Below are positions 49,951 to 60,480 of a stretch of 64,000 nucleotides of DNA, piece by piece. Source of the DNA: Leifsonia poae (GTDB lineage: Bacteria; Actinomycetota; Actinomycetes; Actinomycetales; Microbacteriaceae). Where the stretch lies: the NCBI RefSeq assembly GCF_020009625.1, contig NZ_JAIHLP010000002.1, positions 1,364,001-1,428,000 of the forward strand, in the 5' to 3' direction. The stretch's first letter is position 1. Every line of letters begins with the position of its first letter. The notes beneath the pieces were generated by a model. It saw only the letters and a program-made list of their open reading frames with translations. It was not told where the DNA came from and searched no databases. Both the position numbers and the translations under genes were made by a program.

Positions 49951-51684
49951 ATGAGCACCTCAGAACGTCAGATCTCCACCACGGTCCTCGTGATCGGCAC
50001 CGGCGGATCGGGCCTGCGCGCCGCCATCGAACTCGCCGAGGCGGGTGTCGATGTTCTCGCGTTGGGCAAACGCCCCAAGTCCGACGCCCACACGTCTCTC
50101 GCGGCGGGCGGCATCAACGCAGCCCTCGCGACCATGGATGCGGAGGACAGCTGGCAGCAGCATGCCGCCGACACCCTCAAAGAGAGCTACCTCCTCGCCA
50201 ACCCGCACACCGTCGAGATCGTCACCTCGGGCGCCGCCCGCGGCATCGAAGACCTGGAACGCTACGGCATGCCGTTCGCCCGCGAGGAGGACGGGCGCAT
50301 CTCGCAGCGCTTCTTCGGCGCCCACACCTACCGGCGCACCGCGTTCGCCGGCGATTACACGGGGCTCGAGATCCAGCGCACCCTGGTCAACCGCGCCGCC
50401 CAGCTCGACGTGCCGATCCTCGACACGGTCTACGTCACGCGCATCCTGGTCAATGACGACGGCGCGGTGTTCGGCGCCTACGGTTTCGACATCGAAGACG
50501 GCACGCGCTACCTCATCCACGCCGACGCGGTCATCCTCGCCGCCGGCGGCCACAACCGCATCTGGCGGCGCACCTCATCGCGGCGGGACGAGAACACGGG
50601 CGACTCGTTCCGACTCGCGGTCGAGGCGGGCGGGCGACTGCGCGACCCCGAACTCGTGCAGTTCCATCCCTCGGGCATCATCGAGCCCGAGAACGCGGCC
50701 GGCACGCTGATCAGCGAGGCGGCGCGCGGCGAGGGCGGCATCCTCACCAACGCCCTCGGCGAGCGCTTCATGGCACGCTACGACCCCGAACGGCTCGAAC
50801 TCTCCACCCGTGACCGGGTCGCCCTCGCCTGCTACACCGAGATCAAGGAGGGCCGCGGAACCCCGAACGGCGGGGTCTGGCTCGACGTCTCCCACCTGCC
50901 GCGGCAGACGATCATGAGCCGCCTCCCCCGCGTCTACCAGACCATGCTCGAGCTGCAGATGCTCGATATCACCACCTCGCCGATCGAGATCGCGCCGACC
51001 GCCCACTACTCGATGGGCGGCGTCTGGGTGCGCCCGGACGACCACGGCACCGACGTGCCCGGCCTCTACGCCATCGGCGAGGCATCGTCCGGGCTGCACG
51101 GCGCCAACCGCCTGGGCGGAAACTCGCTCATCGAGCTGCTCGTCTTCGGGCGCATCGTCGGCCAGGCCGCGGCCGCATACTCCTCGTCTCTACTGGCGCA
51201 GAAGCGCTCGGCCGCCGCCGTCAAGACCGCCCGCGAAGAGATCGCCGATCTGCTCGCCTCCGACGGAGACGAGAACGTCCGAGCTTTGCAGCGCGCCATC
51301 CGTGACACCATGACCGAGCACGCCGGAGTGGTGCGCGACGAGGCGGGCCTCCTAGCCGGCCTCGCCGAGCTCGACACCATCGAGAAGAGGATGCACGACA
51401 TCGGCATTCACCCCGACATCGCCGGCTACCAAGACCTGGCCCACGCTTTCGATCTCAGATCGGCCGCCCTCGCTGCTCGCGCCACCCTGGAGGCGGCCCT
51501 CGAGCGGCGCGAGACCCGCGGGTGCCACAACCGCAGCGACTACCCGAACCTCGACGAGTCGCTGCAGGTGAATCTGGTCTGGTCGCCGACCAGCGGGATC
51601 ACCCGCGAACAACTCCCGCCGATCCCGGCCGAGATCGCCGCCCTGATGCGCGACGTCTCGGTCGCCGGCAAACTCGTCGAATAG
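49951..51684 (+). CDS. FAD-dependent fumarate reductase/succinate dehydrogenase-type flavoprotein
   Basis: This 577-residue flavoprotein oxidises or reduces a dicarboxylate or similar substrate. It has the FAD loop VIGTGGSGLRAAIE near residues 14-27, the HTSLAAGGINAAL flavin-attachment region of the family, HPSGI, the active-site Arg in STRDRVALA and APTAHYSMGGVWV, then GLHGANRLGGNSL. Normally the A subunit works with an iron-sulfur and a membrane subunit, but none is encoded nearby. L-aspartate oxidase is another possible role. It is divergent from the LysR gene. No ribosome-binding site is seen. Confidence 0.88.
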   Translation: MSTSERQISTTVLVIGTGGSGLRAAIELAEAGVDVLALGKRPKSDAHTSLAAGGINAALATMDAEDSWQQHAADTLKESYLLANPHTVEIVTSGAARGIEDLERYGMPFAREEDGRISQRFFGAHTYRRTAFAGDYTGLEIQRTLVNRAAQLDVPILDTVYVTRILVNDDGAVFGAYGFDIEDGTRYLIHADAVILAAGGHNRIWRRTSSRRDENTGDSFRLAVEAGGRLRDPELVQFHPSGIIEPENAAGTLISEAARGEGGILTNALGERFMARYDPERLELSTRDRVALACYTEIKEGRGTPNGGVWLDVSHLPRQTIMSRLPRVYQTMLELQMLDITTSPIEIAPTAHYSMGGVWVRPDDHGTDVPGLYAIGEASSGLHGANRLGGNSLIELLVFGRIVGQAAAAYSSSLLAQKRSAAAVKTAREEIADLLASDGDENVRALQRAIRDTMTEHAGVVRDEAGLLAGLAELDTIEKRMHDIGIHPDIAGYQDLAHAFDLRSAALAARATLEAALERRETRGCHNRSDYPNLDESLQVNLVWSPTSGITREQLPPIPAEIAALMRDVSVAGKLVE

Positions 51685-51687
51685 CCG

Positions 51688-51705
51688 CCCTCCCCGTGCG
51701 GAGGG
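51688..51705. terminator. short hairpin after the flavoprotein
   Basis: CCCTCC (51688-51693) pairs with GGAGGG (51700-51705) around a six-base loop, four bases after the stop codon. It has no T-run but could end both the flavoprotein and, from the other side, the tRNA transcript. Confidence 0.4.
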
Positions 51706-51712
51706 TATGAAG

Positions 51713-51785
51713 AGCCGGCCACGGGACTCGAACCCGTAACCCCCGCTTTACAAGAGCGGTGCGCTACCAATTGCGCCAGGCCGGC
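51713..51785 (-). tRNA. tRNA-Thr (anticodon TGT)
   Basis: On the minus strand the seven-pair acceptor GCCGGCC/GGCCGGC, the D-arm GCGC/GCGC, the anticodon stem CCGCT/AGCGG with loop CTTGTAA and the T-arm ACGGG-TTCGAGT-CCCGT all form. The anticodon TGT decodes ACA. The CCA end is not encoded. The gene lies 43 bases downstream of the DsbA-like gene on the same strand. Confidence 0.95.
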
Positions 51786-51828
51786 CAAGACGGCTGGCCG
51801 TCTCGCCTGACCATCTTAGGGGATCGCG

Positions 51829-52734
51829 TCAGCCCGCGGAGGGAGACGGCGACGGCGTCGAGGTCGAGGAGTACGAGTCGCCCTGCGCCTGCAGCACGAA
51901 TGCTTTGAAGTCGGAGGCGCTGCGCAGCGAACCCGTGTACGACTTGCCGTTCACAAGCACCAGCGGCGCGATCGTGAGCTTCTTCACGTTGGAGTCGGGG
52001 ATGGGCCCGGTGAGCGCGAGATCGCTGGCCCGGGTGACCCAGCTCTTGTACGTGCCGTCGTCGATGCACGAGCCGATGGAGGAGGTGTGGCCGGCGCCGG
52101 CGCTCGCCGCGCGAGACTTGAGCTGGGCATCGGTGAGACCGGGGCCGCCCTCCTCCGGCTGCTTGGCGAAAAGCGAGTTGTTGAACTTCCAGAAACTGTT
52201 CGGAGCGTAGTTGGCCACACAGGCGGCCGCGTTCGCCGCGCGCAGGGAGTAACGCGTTCCCGCCGAATGGCTCGTCAGCACCGCGATCGGGTGTACCTCG
52301 ACCGTCACGGCGCCATCCTTGATCAGGGGCTCGAGCTGGTCCGCATTGGTGCGCTGGAAGTCACCGCACAGCGAGCACAGATAGTCGACGTAGACCCGGA
52401 TCGTGACGACGCTGCCGCTCGGGTCCGGTGTCGACGGGATCGGCGACGCATCCGCCGCGAGGGGTTTCGTCTCGTGCGCCTTGAGCCCGGTGCCGATCAC
52501 GATGCCGTCGCTGGCCATATTGGCCGGACCGGGCACGGAGGGCCGGATGGCGGTGACGATGATGACCGCGACAACAGCGACGATCGCGAGAACGCCGACG
52601 ACGATGCCGCCCTGCAGGAAGGCTCGGTTGCGCCGGTCTTTGCGCTGCTGGGTCGTGCGCAGCTGCCTGGCCTTCTCCCGCGCCGCCGCACGTCGCTCGT
52701 TGGCGGGTCGGCTGTCTTCGGGACCGTCGGTCAT
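51829..52734 (-). CDS. membrane-anchored DsbA-like thioredoxin-fold protein
   Basis: This 301-residue protein probably makes or isomerises disulfides in exported proteins. It has a charged cytoplasmic tail (residues 1-38), one membrane helix (about 41-63) and an outside thioredoxin domain with the active site CSLC (Cys120, Cys123) in YVDYLCSLCGDF. A conserved-looking cis-Pro loop TIAPLVLVNG follows near residue 260. The end is a Ser/Thr/Pro-rich tail. The ATG at 52734 is chosen over a GTG nine bases upstream. It belongs to the DsbA family with an Actinobacteria-type N-terminal anchor. Confidence 0.9.
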   Translation of the reverse strand: MTDGPEDSRPANERRAAAREKARQLRTTQQRKDRRNRAFLQGGIVVGVLAIVAVVAVIIVTAIRPSVPGPANMASDGIVIGTGLKAHETKPLAADASPIPSTPDPSGSVVTIRVYVDYLCSLCGDFQRTNADQLEPLIKDGAVTVEVHPIAVLTSHSAGTRYSLRAANAAACVANYAPNSFWKFNNSLFAKQPEEGGPGLTDAQLKSRAASAGAGHTSSIGSCIDDGTYKSWVTRASDLALTGPIPDSNVKKLTIAPLVLVNGKSYTGSLRSASDFKAFVLQAQGDSYSSTSTPSPSPSAG

Positions 52735-52883
52735 GGATGTCACTTTCGGGGTATCACTCGGTTGTTCTTCGGGCGAGCGGCTCGGATCGGATGCGCGAAC
52801 GCACCGCAACAGCCTATTTCGCGTTTCTGGGAATCAACCAGACGAAGCCTGAACGAGACCGGGGGGAGCGGTGGGAACCGTGG

Positions 52884-52912
52884 TCATGACCTCGTCGCCG
52901 ATGCCATACTAT
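52884..52912 (+). promoter_or_regulatory. possible promoter of the ABC ATPase
   Basis: TCATGA (52884-52889) and TACTAT (52907-52912) are 17 bases apart, about 100 bases upstream of the ATPase start. The -35 is weak. A strong GAAGGAG ribosome-binding site lies just before the ATG. Confidence 0.4.
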
Positions 52913-53009
52913 GGGGTCGTGGTCGCCGTCGCCCCAGGACGACAGCACCGCTTCATCCATCACAACGGATCGTCCGGCACGTACCTGCCGGTGAAGGAGT
53001 AAGAAAGAA

Positions 53010-54104
<1,095 letters not shown>

Positions 54105-54124
54105 GCAGTCGAGCACCCGTTCCA

Positions 54125-54162
54125 CACAGTGCCGCAGTCCGTCACCGGACTGCGGCACTGTG
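54125..54162. terminator. 17-bp perfect hairpin after the ATPase gene
   Basis: Arms 54125-54141 and 54146-54162 are exactly complementary, with loop TCAC, followed by CATTTACG. It lies 21 bases after the stop of the ATPase gene and before the next start at 54192, so it should end most transcripts. Confidence 0.85.
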
Positions 54163-54191
54163 CATTTACGCAGATCCGATAGGTTTTCTTC

Positions 54192-55487
54192 ATGGCCGGC
54201 TCCCTCAACATCACCGCGGCGACCGTCGATCCCGCCCTCCTCGACCTCCCGTGGAACATCCCTCTCGACGAGTGGTCGAACGAGCACATCGCGATCCTGC
54301 CGAAGGGGATCTCGCGCCACCTCGTGCGGTTCGCGAACCTCTCCGGCTATGTCATCGCCATCAAAGAGACCACGGCCGAGATGGCCAAGCGCGAATACGA
54401 CATGCTGCGCACCCTGCAGCGCCTCGACATCCCCTGCGTCGACCCGGTCGCCGTCGTCAACAACCGCACCGATGAGGATGGGACGCCGTTGAAGGCCGCC
54501 CTCGTCACCCGACACCTCAAGTTCTCCCTCCCCTACCGCGCGCTGTTCTCCCAGACGTTGCGGCCCGACACCGCGACCCGCCTCGTGGACGCGCTCGCGG
54601 TGCTACTGGTGCGCCTGCACATCGTCGGATTCTTCTGGGGCGACGTCTCGCTCTCGAACACGCTCTTCCGCCGCGACGCGGGCGCTTTCGCCGCCTACCT
54701 CGTGGATGCGGAGACCGGCCAGCTCTACGACGGCGGCCTCTCCAATGGTCAGCGCGAGAACGACCTCGAGATCGCGCGGGTGAACATCGCCGGCGAGTTG
54801 ATGGACCTGGAGGCCGGCGGCCGGGTCGATGAGGAGCTCGACCCGATCAAGGTCTCCAACGGAATCGTCGCGGCCTACCGGTCACTCTGGAAGGAACTCA
54901 CCAGCAGCGAGGTGTTCTCGTCGTCGGAGCGTTGGCGCATCAGCCGTCGGGTCGACCGCCTGAACGAGCTCGGTTTCGACATCGAGGAGCTCGCGATCAA
55001 GACGTCCGACGAGGGCACGACCGTGCGCATCCAGCCGAAGGTGGTGGATGCGGGCCACCACCAGCGCCGCTTGTTGCGCCTCACTGGGCTCGATACCGGC
55101 GAGAACCAGGCCCGCCGACTGTTGAACGACCTCGACTCCTACTCGGCCACCCTCGGCAAGCGCGGGCTGGACGAGGAGGCGGCCGCCCACGAGTGGCTGC
55201 TGCGGGTGTTCGAGCCGGTGGTCCGCGCGATCCCGGCCGAGCTCAAAGGCAAGCTGGAGCCTGCCGAAGTGTTCCATCAGCTTCTCGAGCACCGCTGGTT
55301 CATGTCGCAGAACGAAGACCGGGATGTTCCGCTCGCCGAGGCCCTCACCTCGTACATCAACGACATCCTGCGGCATCGCCGCGACGAGGCCACCGTGATC
55401 GAGCCACTCACCGAGACCATCGGCATCCCGATCATCACGCCCTCGACGGCCGACGACGACGACACCGACTGGCGCGCTAAAGTCTGA
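54192..55487 (+). CDS. DUF4032 protein with a kinase-like fold
   Basis: This 431-residue protein belongs to the actinobacterial DUF4032 group. The first half looks like an aminoglycoside-phosphotransferase/lipopolysaccharide-kinase type fold: VIAIKETTAEMAKREYDML (Lys in strand three), then FWGDVSLSNTLFRRD (catalytic loop Asp and Asn) and YLVDAETGQLY (metal-binding Asp). The C-terminal half is helical and contains the DUF4032 core. No substrate is known. The stop codon lies inside a tandem 16-bp duplication, and a very long hairpin follows. It is not obviously in an operon with the ATPase gene because of the hairpin between them. Confidence 0.85.
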   Translation: MAGSLNITAATVDPALLDLPWNIPLDEWSNEHIAILPKGISRHLVRFANLSGYVIAIKETTAEMAKREYDMLRTLQRLDIPCVDPVAVVNNRTDEDGTPLKAALVTRHLKFSLPYRALFSQTLRPDTATRLVDALAVLLVRLHIVGFFWGDVSLSNTLFRRDAGAFAAYLVDAETGQLYDGGLSNGQRENDLEIARVNIAGELMDLEAGGRVDEELDPIKVSNGIVAAYRSLWKELTSSEVFSSSERWRISRRVDRLNELGFDIEELAIKTSDEGTTVRIQPKVVDAGHHQRRLLRLTGLDTGENQARRLLNDLDSYSATLGKRGLDEEAAAHEWLLRVFEPVVRAIPAELKGKLEPAEVFHQLLEHRWFMSQNEDRDVPLAEALTSYINDILRHRRDEATVIEPLTETIGIPIITPSTADDDDTDWRAKV

Positions 55488-55510
55488 GCACGCGAAAGTC
55501 TGAGCACGCG
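55479..55510. repeat. tandem 16-bp duplication over a stop codon
   Basis: AAAGTCTGAGCACGCG occurs twice in a row (55479-55494 and 55495-55510) without mismatch. The first copy holds the stop codon of the DUF4032 gene, the second runs into the terminator arm. Confidence 0.9.
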
Positions 55511-55565
55511 AAACCGGCCGGATGCGCCCCATTCCGCGAGGATGGGGCGCATCCGGCCGGTTTCG
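55509..55565. terminator. 24-bp perfect bidirectional hairpin
   Basis: Arms 55509-55532 and 55542-55565 are exactly complementary with a nine-base loop. The hairpin lies between the converging DUF4032 and rlmB genes and begins CGAAA and ends TTTCG, so it can serve both directions. Confidence 0.9.
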
Positions 55566-55570
55566 TGGGG

Positions 55571-56617
55571 CTACTTCTCGGCGCGCAGTTTGGAGATCTC
55601 GTAGAGCGCGACGCTGGTGGCGATTCCCGCGTTGAGCGACTCGGTCGTCGCGGTGATCGGGATCGAGATCACCGCGTCGCAGGTGTCGGTGACGAGCCGT
55701 GAGAGGCCCTTGCCTTCGCTGCCCACGACGAGGATGACCGGACGGTCGGCGAACGACAGACCGGGAAGCGAGACGTCGCCGCCGCCGTCGAGACCGAGCA
55801 CGAACACCCCGGCCTCCTTGAAGGCCTTCAGCGTCTGCGTGAGGTTGGCCGCCATCGCGACGGGGGTGCGGGCCGCGGCGCCGGCGGACGTCTTCCATGC
55901 GGAGGCCGTCATGCCGACCGAGCGACGCTGCGGGATGATCACACCCTGCCCGCCGAATGCGGCGGTCGAGCGGATGATCGCCCCGAGGTTGCGCGGGTCG
56001 GTGATGCCGTCGAGCGCGACGAACAGCGGGGTCTGACCCTTGGAGATCGTGGTCTCGAGCAGGTCGATCGGATGCGCGTACTCGTACGGCGGCACCTTGA
56101 GCGCGATCCCCTGGTGCACGGAATCCCGTCCGGCCAGGCGGTCCAGCTCCGGGCGCATCACTTCGAGGATGGGAAGGCCACGACCGGTCGCGAGCGACAG
56201 GATCTCTTTGACCCGGTCGTCCATCTCCACGCGGGCGGCGATGTAGAGCGTGCTCGCAGGGATCTTCGCCCGCAGCGCCTCCACGACCGAGTTGCGGCCG
56301 GTCACGATCTCCGCTTCGTCACCGCTCTTCGGTCGGCGCGAGGCACCGGAGCCACCGCGTCCGGCGTCGCCGCCGGCACGGTTGCGGCCGACGTACCCGT
56401 CACGCGACTGACCCTGCTTGCCTTTGCCACCGGCGGCCACGTAACGCTCGCGCGCCGCCTTGGCCTTGCCCGCGGGGTGATACGGCCGGTCTTCGGCCTT
56501 CGGGGTCGGCTTCTTGCCTTCCAGGGCCTGACGGCCCTGCCCACCCGACCCGACCTGCGGACCCTTACGACTCTTGCGCACCGCGCCGGCGCGGGGCTTT
56601 CCACCCGTGTTCTTCAC
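55571..56617 (-). CDS. rlmB: 23S rRNA (guanosine-2'-O-)-methyltransferase RlmB
   Basis: This SPOUT-class enzyme methylates the ribose of G2251 in 23S rRNA. The 348 residues begin with a 95-residue basic, Gly/Lys/Arg-rich tail that likely binds RNA and is typical of actinobacteria. The substrate-binding domain starts [10 protein letters not shown], then [10 protein letters not shown]. The SPOUT core has [38 protein letters not shown] and [23 protein letters not shown], the knot motifs. The start is a GTG at 56617 that overlaps the cysS stop (GTGA). Confidence 0.95.
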   Translation of the reverse strand: MKNTGGKPRAGAVRKSRKGPQVGSGGQGRQALEGKKPTPKAEDRPYHPAGKAKAARERYVAAGGKGKQGQSRDGYVGRNRAGGDAGRGGSGASRRPKSGDEAEIVTGRNSVVEALRAKIPASTLYIAARVEMDDRVKEILSLATGRGLPILEVMRPELDRLAGRDSVHQGIALKVPPYEYAHPIDLLETTISKGQTPLFVALDGITDPRNLGAIIRSTAAFGGQGVIIPQRRSVGMTASAWKTSAGAAARTPVAMAANLTQTLKAFKEAGVFVLGLDGGGDVSLPGLSFADRPVILVVGSEGKGLSRLVTDTCDAVISIPITATTESLNAGIATSVALYEISKLRAEK

Positions 56618-58047
56618 TGTTCAATACTCCAATGCGACCCCGTCTGGGAGTCTTCGATGGTGATCCCCGCGCTGGTCAGTTCGTCGCGGATGCGGTCGGC
56701 GGCGCCGAAATCGCGGGCGGCCCGTGCGGCTTGCCGGTCGGCGAGGAGCCGTTCGACGAGCTTTCCGAGCGCAGTGTCGGATGCGGAGGAGCCGGATGCG
56801 CTCCACTGCGGGGAGAGCGGGTTGATGCCGAGGACTTCGGTCATCGCGAGCGCGTTCCCGCGCGCGACAGCCGCAGCCTCCAAGTCTTCCGCATCGAGTG
56901 CGGCGTTTCCTGTGCGTACGGTGTCGTGCAGCACGGCGAGCGCCTGCGGGACGGCGAGATCGTCGTCCATGGCCGCCGCGAACGCGTCGGGCACGACTTC
57001 CACGCCGCTCCCGGCGAAACGGGTGGCCGACAGCCGTCGGTCGACCCGTTCGAAGAATCCGGCGATGCGGTCGAGGGCGGCGTCGGCTTCGGTAAGCGAG
57101 CCGTCGTGGAAGTCGATCGTCGAGCGGTAGTGCGCCGACCCCAGGTAGTAGCGCACGACGAGCGGCCTCGCCGCTCCGAGGAGGTCGGCCGCGTACACCG
57201 AGTTGCCGAGCGACTTGCTCATCTTCTGACCGTTGACGTTCACCAACCCGTTGTGCACCCAATAGGTGGCGAACGGATCCCCCGCCGCGGTGGACTGGGC
57301 GAGCTCGTTCTCGTGATGGGGGAAGCGCAGGTCGAGTCCGCCGCCGTGGATGTCGAACCCGTCGCCGAGGTAGCGGCGCGCCATGGCGGAGCATTCGATG
57401 TGCCAGCCCGGTCGACCATCGCCCCAGGGCGACGGGAAGGCGGCCGATTCGGGCTCATCGCTCTTGCGCCCTTTCCAGAGGGCGAAGTCGCGCGGGTCGC
57501 GTTTGGCGCGCGGGTCTGCGTCGGCCGCGGCCTCCATATTGTCGATGCTCTGGCGGGTGAGCTCTCCGTAGGCGGGCCAGCTCTTCACATCGAAGTACAC
57601 ATCGCCCGTGCCATCGGCGGCCGCATAGGCATGCCCTCGCTCGATCAGCCGGGCGATCAGCTCCTGCATCTGCGGGATGCTCGCGGTGGCGCGCGGCTCG
57701 TAGGTGGGCGGTTGCACGCCCAGCGCTGTGTATGCCGCGGTGAACTCGAGTTCGAACCGGTAGGCGAGAGCCCACCACTGCTCCGAGCTCCCCTCTGCCT
57801 GGGCAGCAGCGGCGTTCACGAGGATCTTGTCGTCGATGTCTGTGACGTTGCGCACCAGCGTGACGTTGTTGCCGCGGTAGCTCAGCCAGCGTCGCAGCTG
57901 ATCGTAGACGAGGGCCGAGCGCAGGTGGCCGATGTGCGGCGACGACTGCACCGTCGGTCCGCAGACGTACATTCCCACTTCGCCGTCGCGCAGCGGGATG
58001 AAGTCGCGAAGGGCACCGGCCTTCGAGTCGTAGAGTCGCACAGTCAC
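56614..58047 (-). CDS. cysS: cysteinyl-tRNA synthetase
   Basis: This class I synthetase charges tRNA-Cys. The 477 residues have [19 protein letters not shown] (zinc Cys and HIGH motif) near residue 27, [14 protein letters not shown], the zinc His-rich HHENELAQS region, and KMSKSLGN. The C-terminal helical domain ends with [15 protein letters not shown]. Start is a GTG at 58047, five bases after the ispDF stop. Gene order ispDF-cysS-rlmB behind carD is the same as in Mycobacterium and many actinobacteria. Confidence 0.96.
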   Translation of the reverse strand: MTVRLYDSKAGALRDFIPLRDGEVGMYVCGPTVQSSPHIGHLRSALVYDQLRRWLSYRGNNVTLVRNVTDIDDKILVNAAAAQAEGSSEQWWALAYRFELEFTAAYTALGVQPPTYEPRATASIPQMQELIARLIERGHAYAAADGTGDVYFDVKSWPAYGELTRQSIDNMEAAADADPRAKRDPRDFALWKGRKSDEPESAAFPSPWGDGRPGWHIECSAMARRYLGDGFDIHGGGLDLRFPHHENELAQSTAAGDPFATYWVHNGLVNVNGQKMSKSLGNSVYAADLLGAARPLVVRYYLGSAHYRSTIDFHDGSLTEADAALDRIAGFFERVDRRLSATRFAGSGVEVVPDAFAAAMDDDLAVPQALAVLHDTVRTGNAALDAEDLEAAAVARGNALAMTEVLGINPLSPQWSASGSSASDTALGKLVERLLADRQAARAARDFGAADRIRDELTSAGITIEDSQTGSHWSIEQ

Positions 58048-58052
58048 GCTGC

Positions 58053-59234
58053 CTAGCCTACGGTCCGCGACTGCTGCACGACGATCGCCGTGGCGATGGC
58101 CGCGATGCCTTCGCCCCGCCCGGTGAACCCGAGCCCGTCCGTCGTCGTCGCGCTGATGGCGACCGGTGCGCCCAGGAGCCGCGTGAGCCGCGTCTCGGCC
58201 TCACCCCGCCGCGGGGCGAATGTGGGTCGGTTCCCGACGATCTGCACCGACACGTTCCCGATGCGGAACCCGGCCGCCTCCACGAGCCGGCGGGTCTCCG
58301 CGAGGAACACCTCGCCGTGGGCGCCGTCGAAGCGGGGGTCACTGGTGCCGAACACGCCACCGATGTCGCCGAGCCCGCAGGCCGAGAGCAGGGCGTCTGT
58401 GATCGCGTGCGCGACCGCATCGCCGTCGCTGTGCCCGGCGAGGCCGGACTCGCCCGGCCAGTGGAGGCCGGCGAGCCAGAGCTCGGCCGCAGGGTCGAAG
58501 CCGTGCGTGTCGGTGCCGACGCCGATCCGCGGGAGTGGGGTGGCGGATGCTCCGAGCGCGTCTTCGGCGCGGCGCAGGTCGGCGGGGGTGGTCACTTTGA
58601 ACGCCAGTTCGTTGCCGGCCACGACGGAGACGGGGAGGCCGAGCGCGGTCACGAGACCGGCATCGTCGGTCTCGTCGGAGGAGGCGGCGGCGTAGGCGGC
58701 GACCAGATCCGTTCGCGGGAAGCCTTGCGGGGTCTGCACCGCGGCGAGCACCGAACGGTCGACGGTCTCGTGGATGTCACCGGCTTCGCCGACGCGTTTG
58801 ATGGTGTCGCTCACCGGGAGGCCGGGAATCACACCGTGGCCCCGCGCATCCACTTCGCGCACGACGGAGTCGAAGAGCGTGCTCGGTGTCAGAGCACGGG
58901 CAGCGTCGTGCACCAGCACGACCTCCGCAGAGGCGGCCAGCTCGGCCAGGCCGTTCGCGACCGAACGCTGCCGGGAGGACCCGCCTGCGACGACGGAGAC
59001 GGGAGCGCCGAACGCCGACTCCGCGAGAGCGCGGGCATCGTCGACCAGCCCTGCCGGAGCGACGACGATCAGCTGCACGGCCTCGCTCATACCGGCGACG
59101 GCATGCACAGAGCGCTCCACGAGGGTGGAGCCGCCGAGGCGCGCGAAAGCCTTCGGCACATCGGCGCCCAATCGCGTTCCGCTACCCGCGGCGACGACGA
59201 TCACCGACACTCGTGGCACACCGTTTTGCGTCAT
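58053..59234 (-). CDS. ispDF: bifunctional IspD-IspF (non-mevalonate isoprenoid synthesis)
   Basis: This 393-residue fusion performs two steps of the methylerythritol phosphate pathway. The N-terminal IspD half (about 1-230) has [35 protein letters not shown] and [12 protein letters not shown]. The C-terminal IspF half (about 235-393) has [45 protein letters not shown] and [20 protein letters not shown]. IspD and IspF are separate in Mycobacterium but fused in many Microbacteriaceae. It lies 17 bases after carD and is co-transcribed with cysS. Confidence 0.95.
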   Translation of the reverse strand: MTQNGVPRVSVIVVAAGSGTRLGADVPKAFARLGGSTLVERSVHAVAGMSEAVQLIVVAPAGLVDDARALAESAFGAPVSVVAGGSSRQRSVANGLAELAASAEVVLVHDAARALTPSTLFDSVVREVDARGHGVIPGLPVSDTIKRVGEAGDIHETVDRSVLAAVQTPQGFPRTDLVAAYAAASSDETDDAGLVTALGLPVSVVAGNELAFKVTTPADLRRAEDALGASATPLPRIGVGTDTHGFDPAAELWLAGLHWPGESGLAGHSDGDAVAHAITDALLSACGLGDIGGVFGTSDPRFDGAHGEVFLAETRRLVEAAGFRIGNVSVQIVGNRPTFAPRRGEAETRLTRLLGAPVAISATTTDGLGFTGRGEGIAAIATAIVVQQSRTVG

Positions 59235-59251
59235 GCCACGAGGGTACGGGA

Positions 59252-59734
59252 TCAGGAGGCGAGCACCTCGTCGAGCAGGCTCGAAGCCTTCTCGTCGTCG
59301 GTCTTCTCTGCCAGGGCCAGCTCCGAGATGAGGATCTGGCGTGCCTTCGCAAGCATGCGCTTCTCACCGGCGGAGAGTCCGCGGTCTTGGTCTCGACGCC
59401 ACAGGTCGCGCACGACCTCAGACACCTTGATCACATCGCCGGAGGCGAGTTTCTCGAGGTTCGCCTTGTATCGGCGGGACCAGTTGGTGGGCTCCTCGGT
59501 GAAGGGGGCGCGCAGCACCTCGAAGACGCGATCGAGACCCTCCTTGCCGATCACGTCACGAACGCCGACCAGGTCGACGTTCTCGGCGGGAACCTCGATG
59601 GTGAGATCGCCCTGAGTCACGTTGAGCTTGAGGTACAGCTTCTCTTCACCCTTGATGATTCTCTTTTTGACTTCGGTGATCGTTGCGGCCCCGTGATGTG
59701 GGTAAACGACGGTTTCGCCAACCTCGAAAAGCAT
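59252..59734 (-). CDS. carD: RNA polymerase-binding transcription factor CarD
   Basis: CarD binds the RNA polymerase beta subunit and stabilises open promoter complexes at rRNA and other promoters. The 160 residues have the N-terminal RID Tudor-like domain ([20 protein letters not shown]) and the helical DNA-binding domain ([32 protein letters not shown]), including the conserved Trp. The ATG at 59734 is chosen since AAGGGA precedes it; the upstream in-frame Met at 59755 would add seven poorly conserved residues. It is divergent from the lpqE-like gene. Confidence 0.96.
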   Translation of the reverse strand: MLFEVGETVVYPHHGAATITEVKKRIIKGEEKLYLKLNVTQGDLTIEVPAENVDLVGVRDVIGKEGLDRVFEVLRAPFTEEPTNWSRRYKANLEKLASGDVIKVSEVVRDLWRRDQDRGLSAGEKRMLAKARQILISELALAEKTDDEKASSLLDEVLAS

Positions 59735-59897
59735 AGATTGATGTCCCTTCAGCAACCTCTAGGATACCACAGCCAGATGGTGCTAAGGTTCGCTCTCACG
59801 CGCGGGGACCCTCACGCGAATACGCTAAACTCGAAGCGCATTCCGCTTCTTCTCACGGCCGGATCCGGCCGAGCGGAACGATCTGGAGGGTCATTCA

Positions 59898-60401
59898 GTG
59901 AAAGCTCGTGTCGTGGGGTCCGTCGTCCTTGCCCTGGCGGTCGCGTTCGGAACCGCCGGCTGCGGTTTCATCGCCCCACAGGCCACCACGAAGCACTACG
60001 ACGCGAGTGACGGCGTGAGCGGCAACGTCGGCCAGATCGACGTCCGCAACGCGATGATCATCACGAATGCCAAGAACGGAACCGTCGGCAACCTCGTCGT
60101 CACTCTGGTCAACAACGACTCGAAGAGCCACCGACTGGGTATCGAGGCCGGTGGCGACCCGACCAGCACGCAGTACGTCACCGTGAAGCCCGGTCAGGTG
60201 CTCCAGCTGGGTGAGCACCCCAAATCCACCGAGAACACCGTGCTTCTCCCGAACTTCAGCGCCCTTCCCGGAAGCCTGTTCTCGGTCTACTTCCAGTACG
60301 CCGACTACACCGGGGTCAACCTGAGCGTTCCCGTGCTCGACGGTCAGCTGGCCGAGTACAAGAATCTTGTCCCGCCGGAGATCCTCCCGGCCGCCAAGTA
60401 G
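59898..60401 (+). CDS. lpqE: LpqE-like lipoprotein
   Basis: This 167-residue exported lipoprotein starts at a GTG with GGAGGG upstream and has the lipobox TAGC (Cys22). The mature part is a beta-sandwich with VGQIDVRNAMIITNAKNGTVGNLVVTLVNND, similar to LpqE of Mycobacterium and distantly to PCuAC copper chaperones. No His or Met metal cluster typical of PCuAC is seen, so a metal role is unproven. Its position divergent from carD matches lpqE in Mycobacterium (Rv3584 next to Rv3583c), which supports the assignment. A perfect hairpin ends the gene. Confidence 0.82.
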   Translation: MKARVVGSVVLALAVAFGTAGCGFIAPQATTKHYDASDGVSGNVGQIDVRNAMIITNAKNGTVGNLVVTLVNNDSKSHRLGIEAGGDPTSTQYVTVKPGQVLQLGEHPKSTENTVLLPNFSALPGSLFSVYFQYADYTGVNLSVPVLDGQLAEYKNLVPPEILPAAK

Positions 60402-60418
60402 CCGAAAGACCCGGCTCG

Positions 60419-60462
60419 ACGCGAAGAGGGGCGGCTCCGATCGGAGCCGCCCCTCTTCGCGT
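60419..60462. terminator. 22-bp perfect hairpin between converging genes
   Basis: The 44-base stretch is fully palindromic (arms 60419-60440 and 60441-60462); the inner GATC would form the loop. It sits between the lpqE-like stop and the end of the response-regulator gene and can end both transcripts. Confidence 0.88.
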
Positions 60463-60480
60463 CCGCAGGCCACGATCCGG

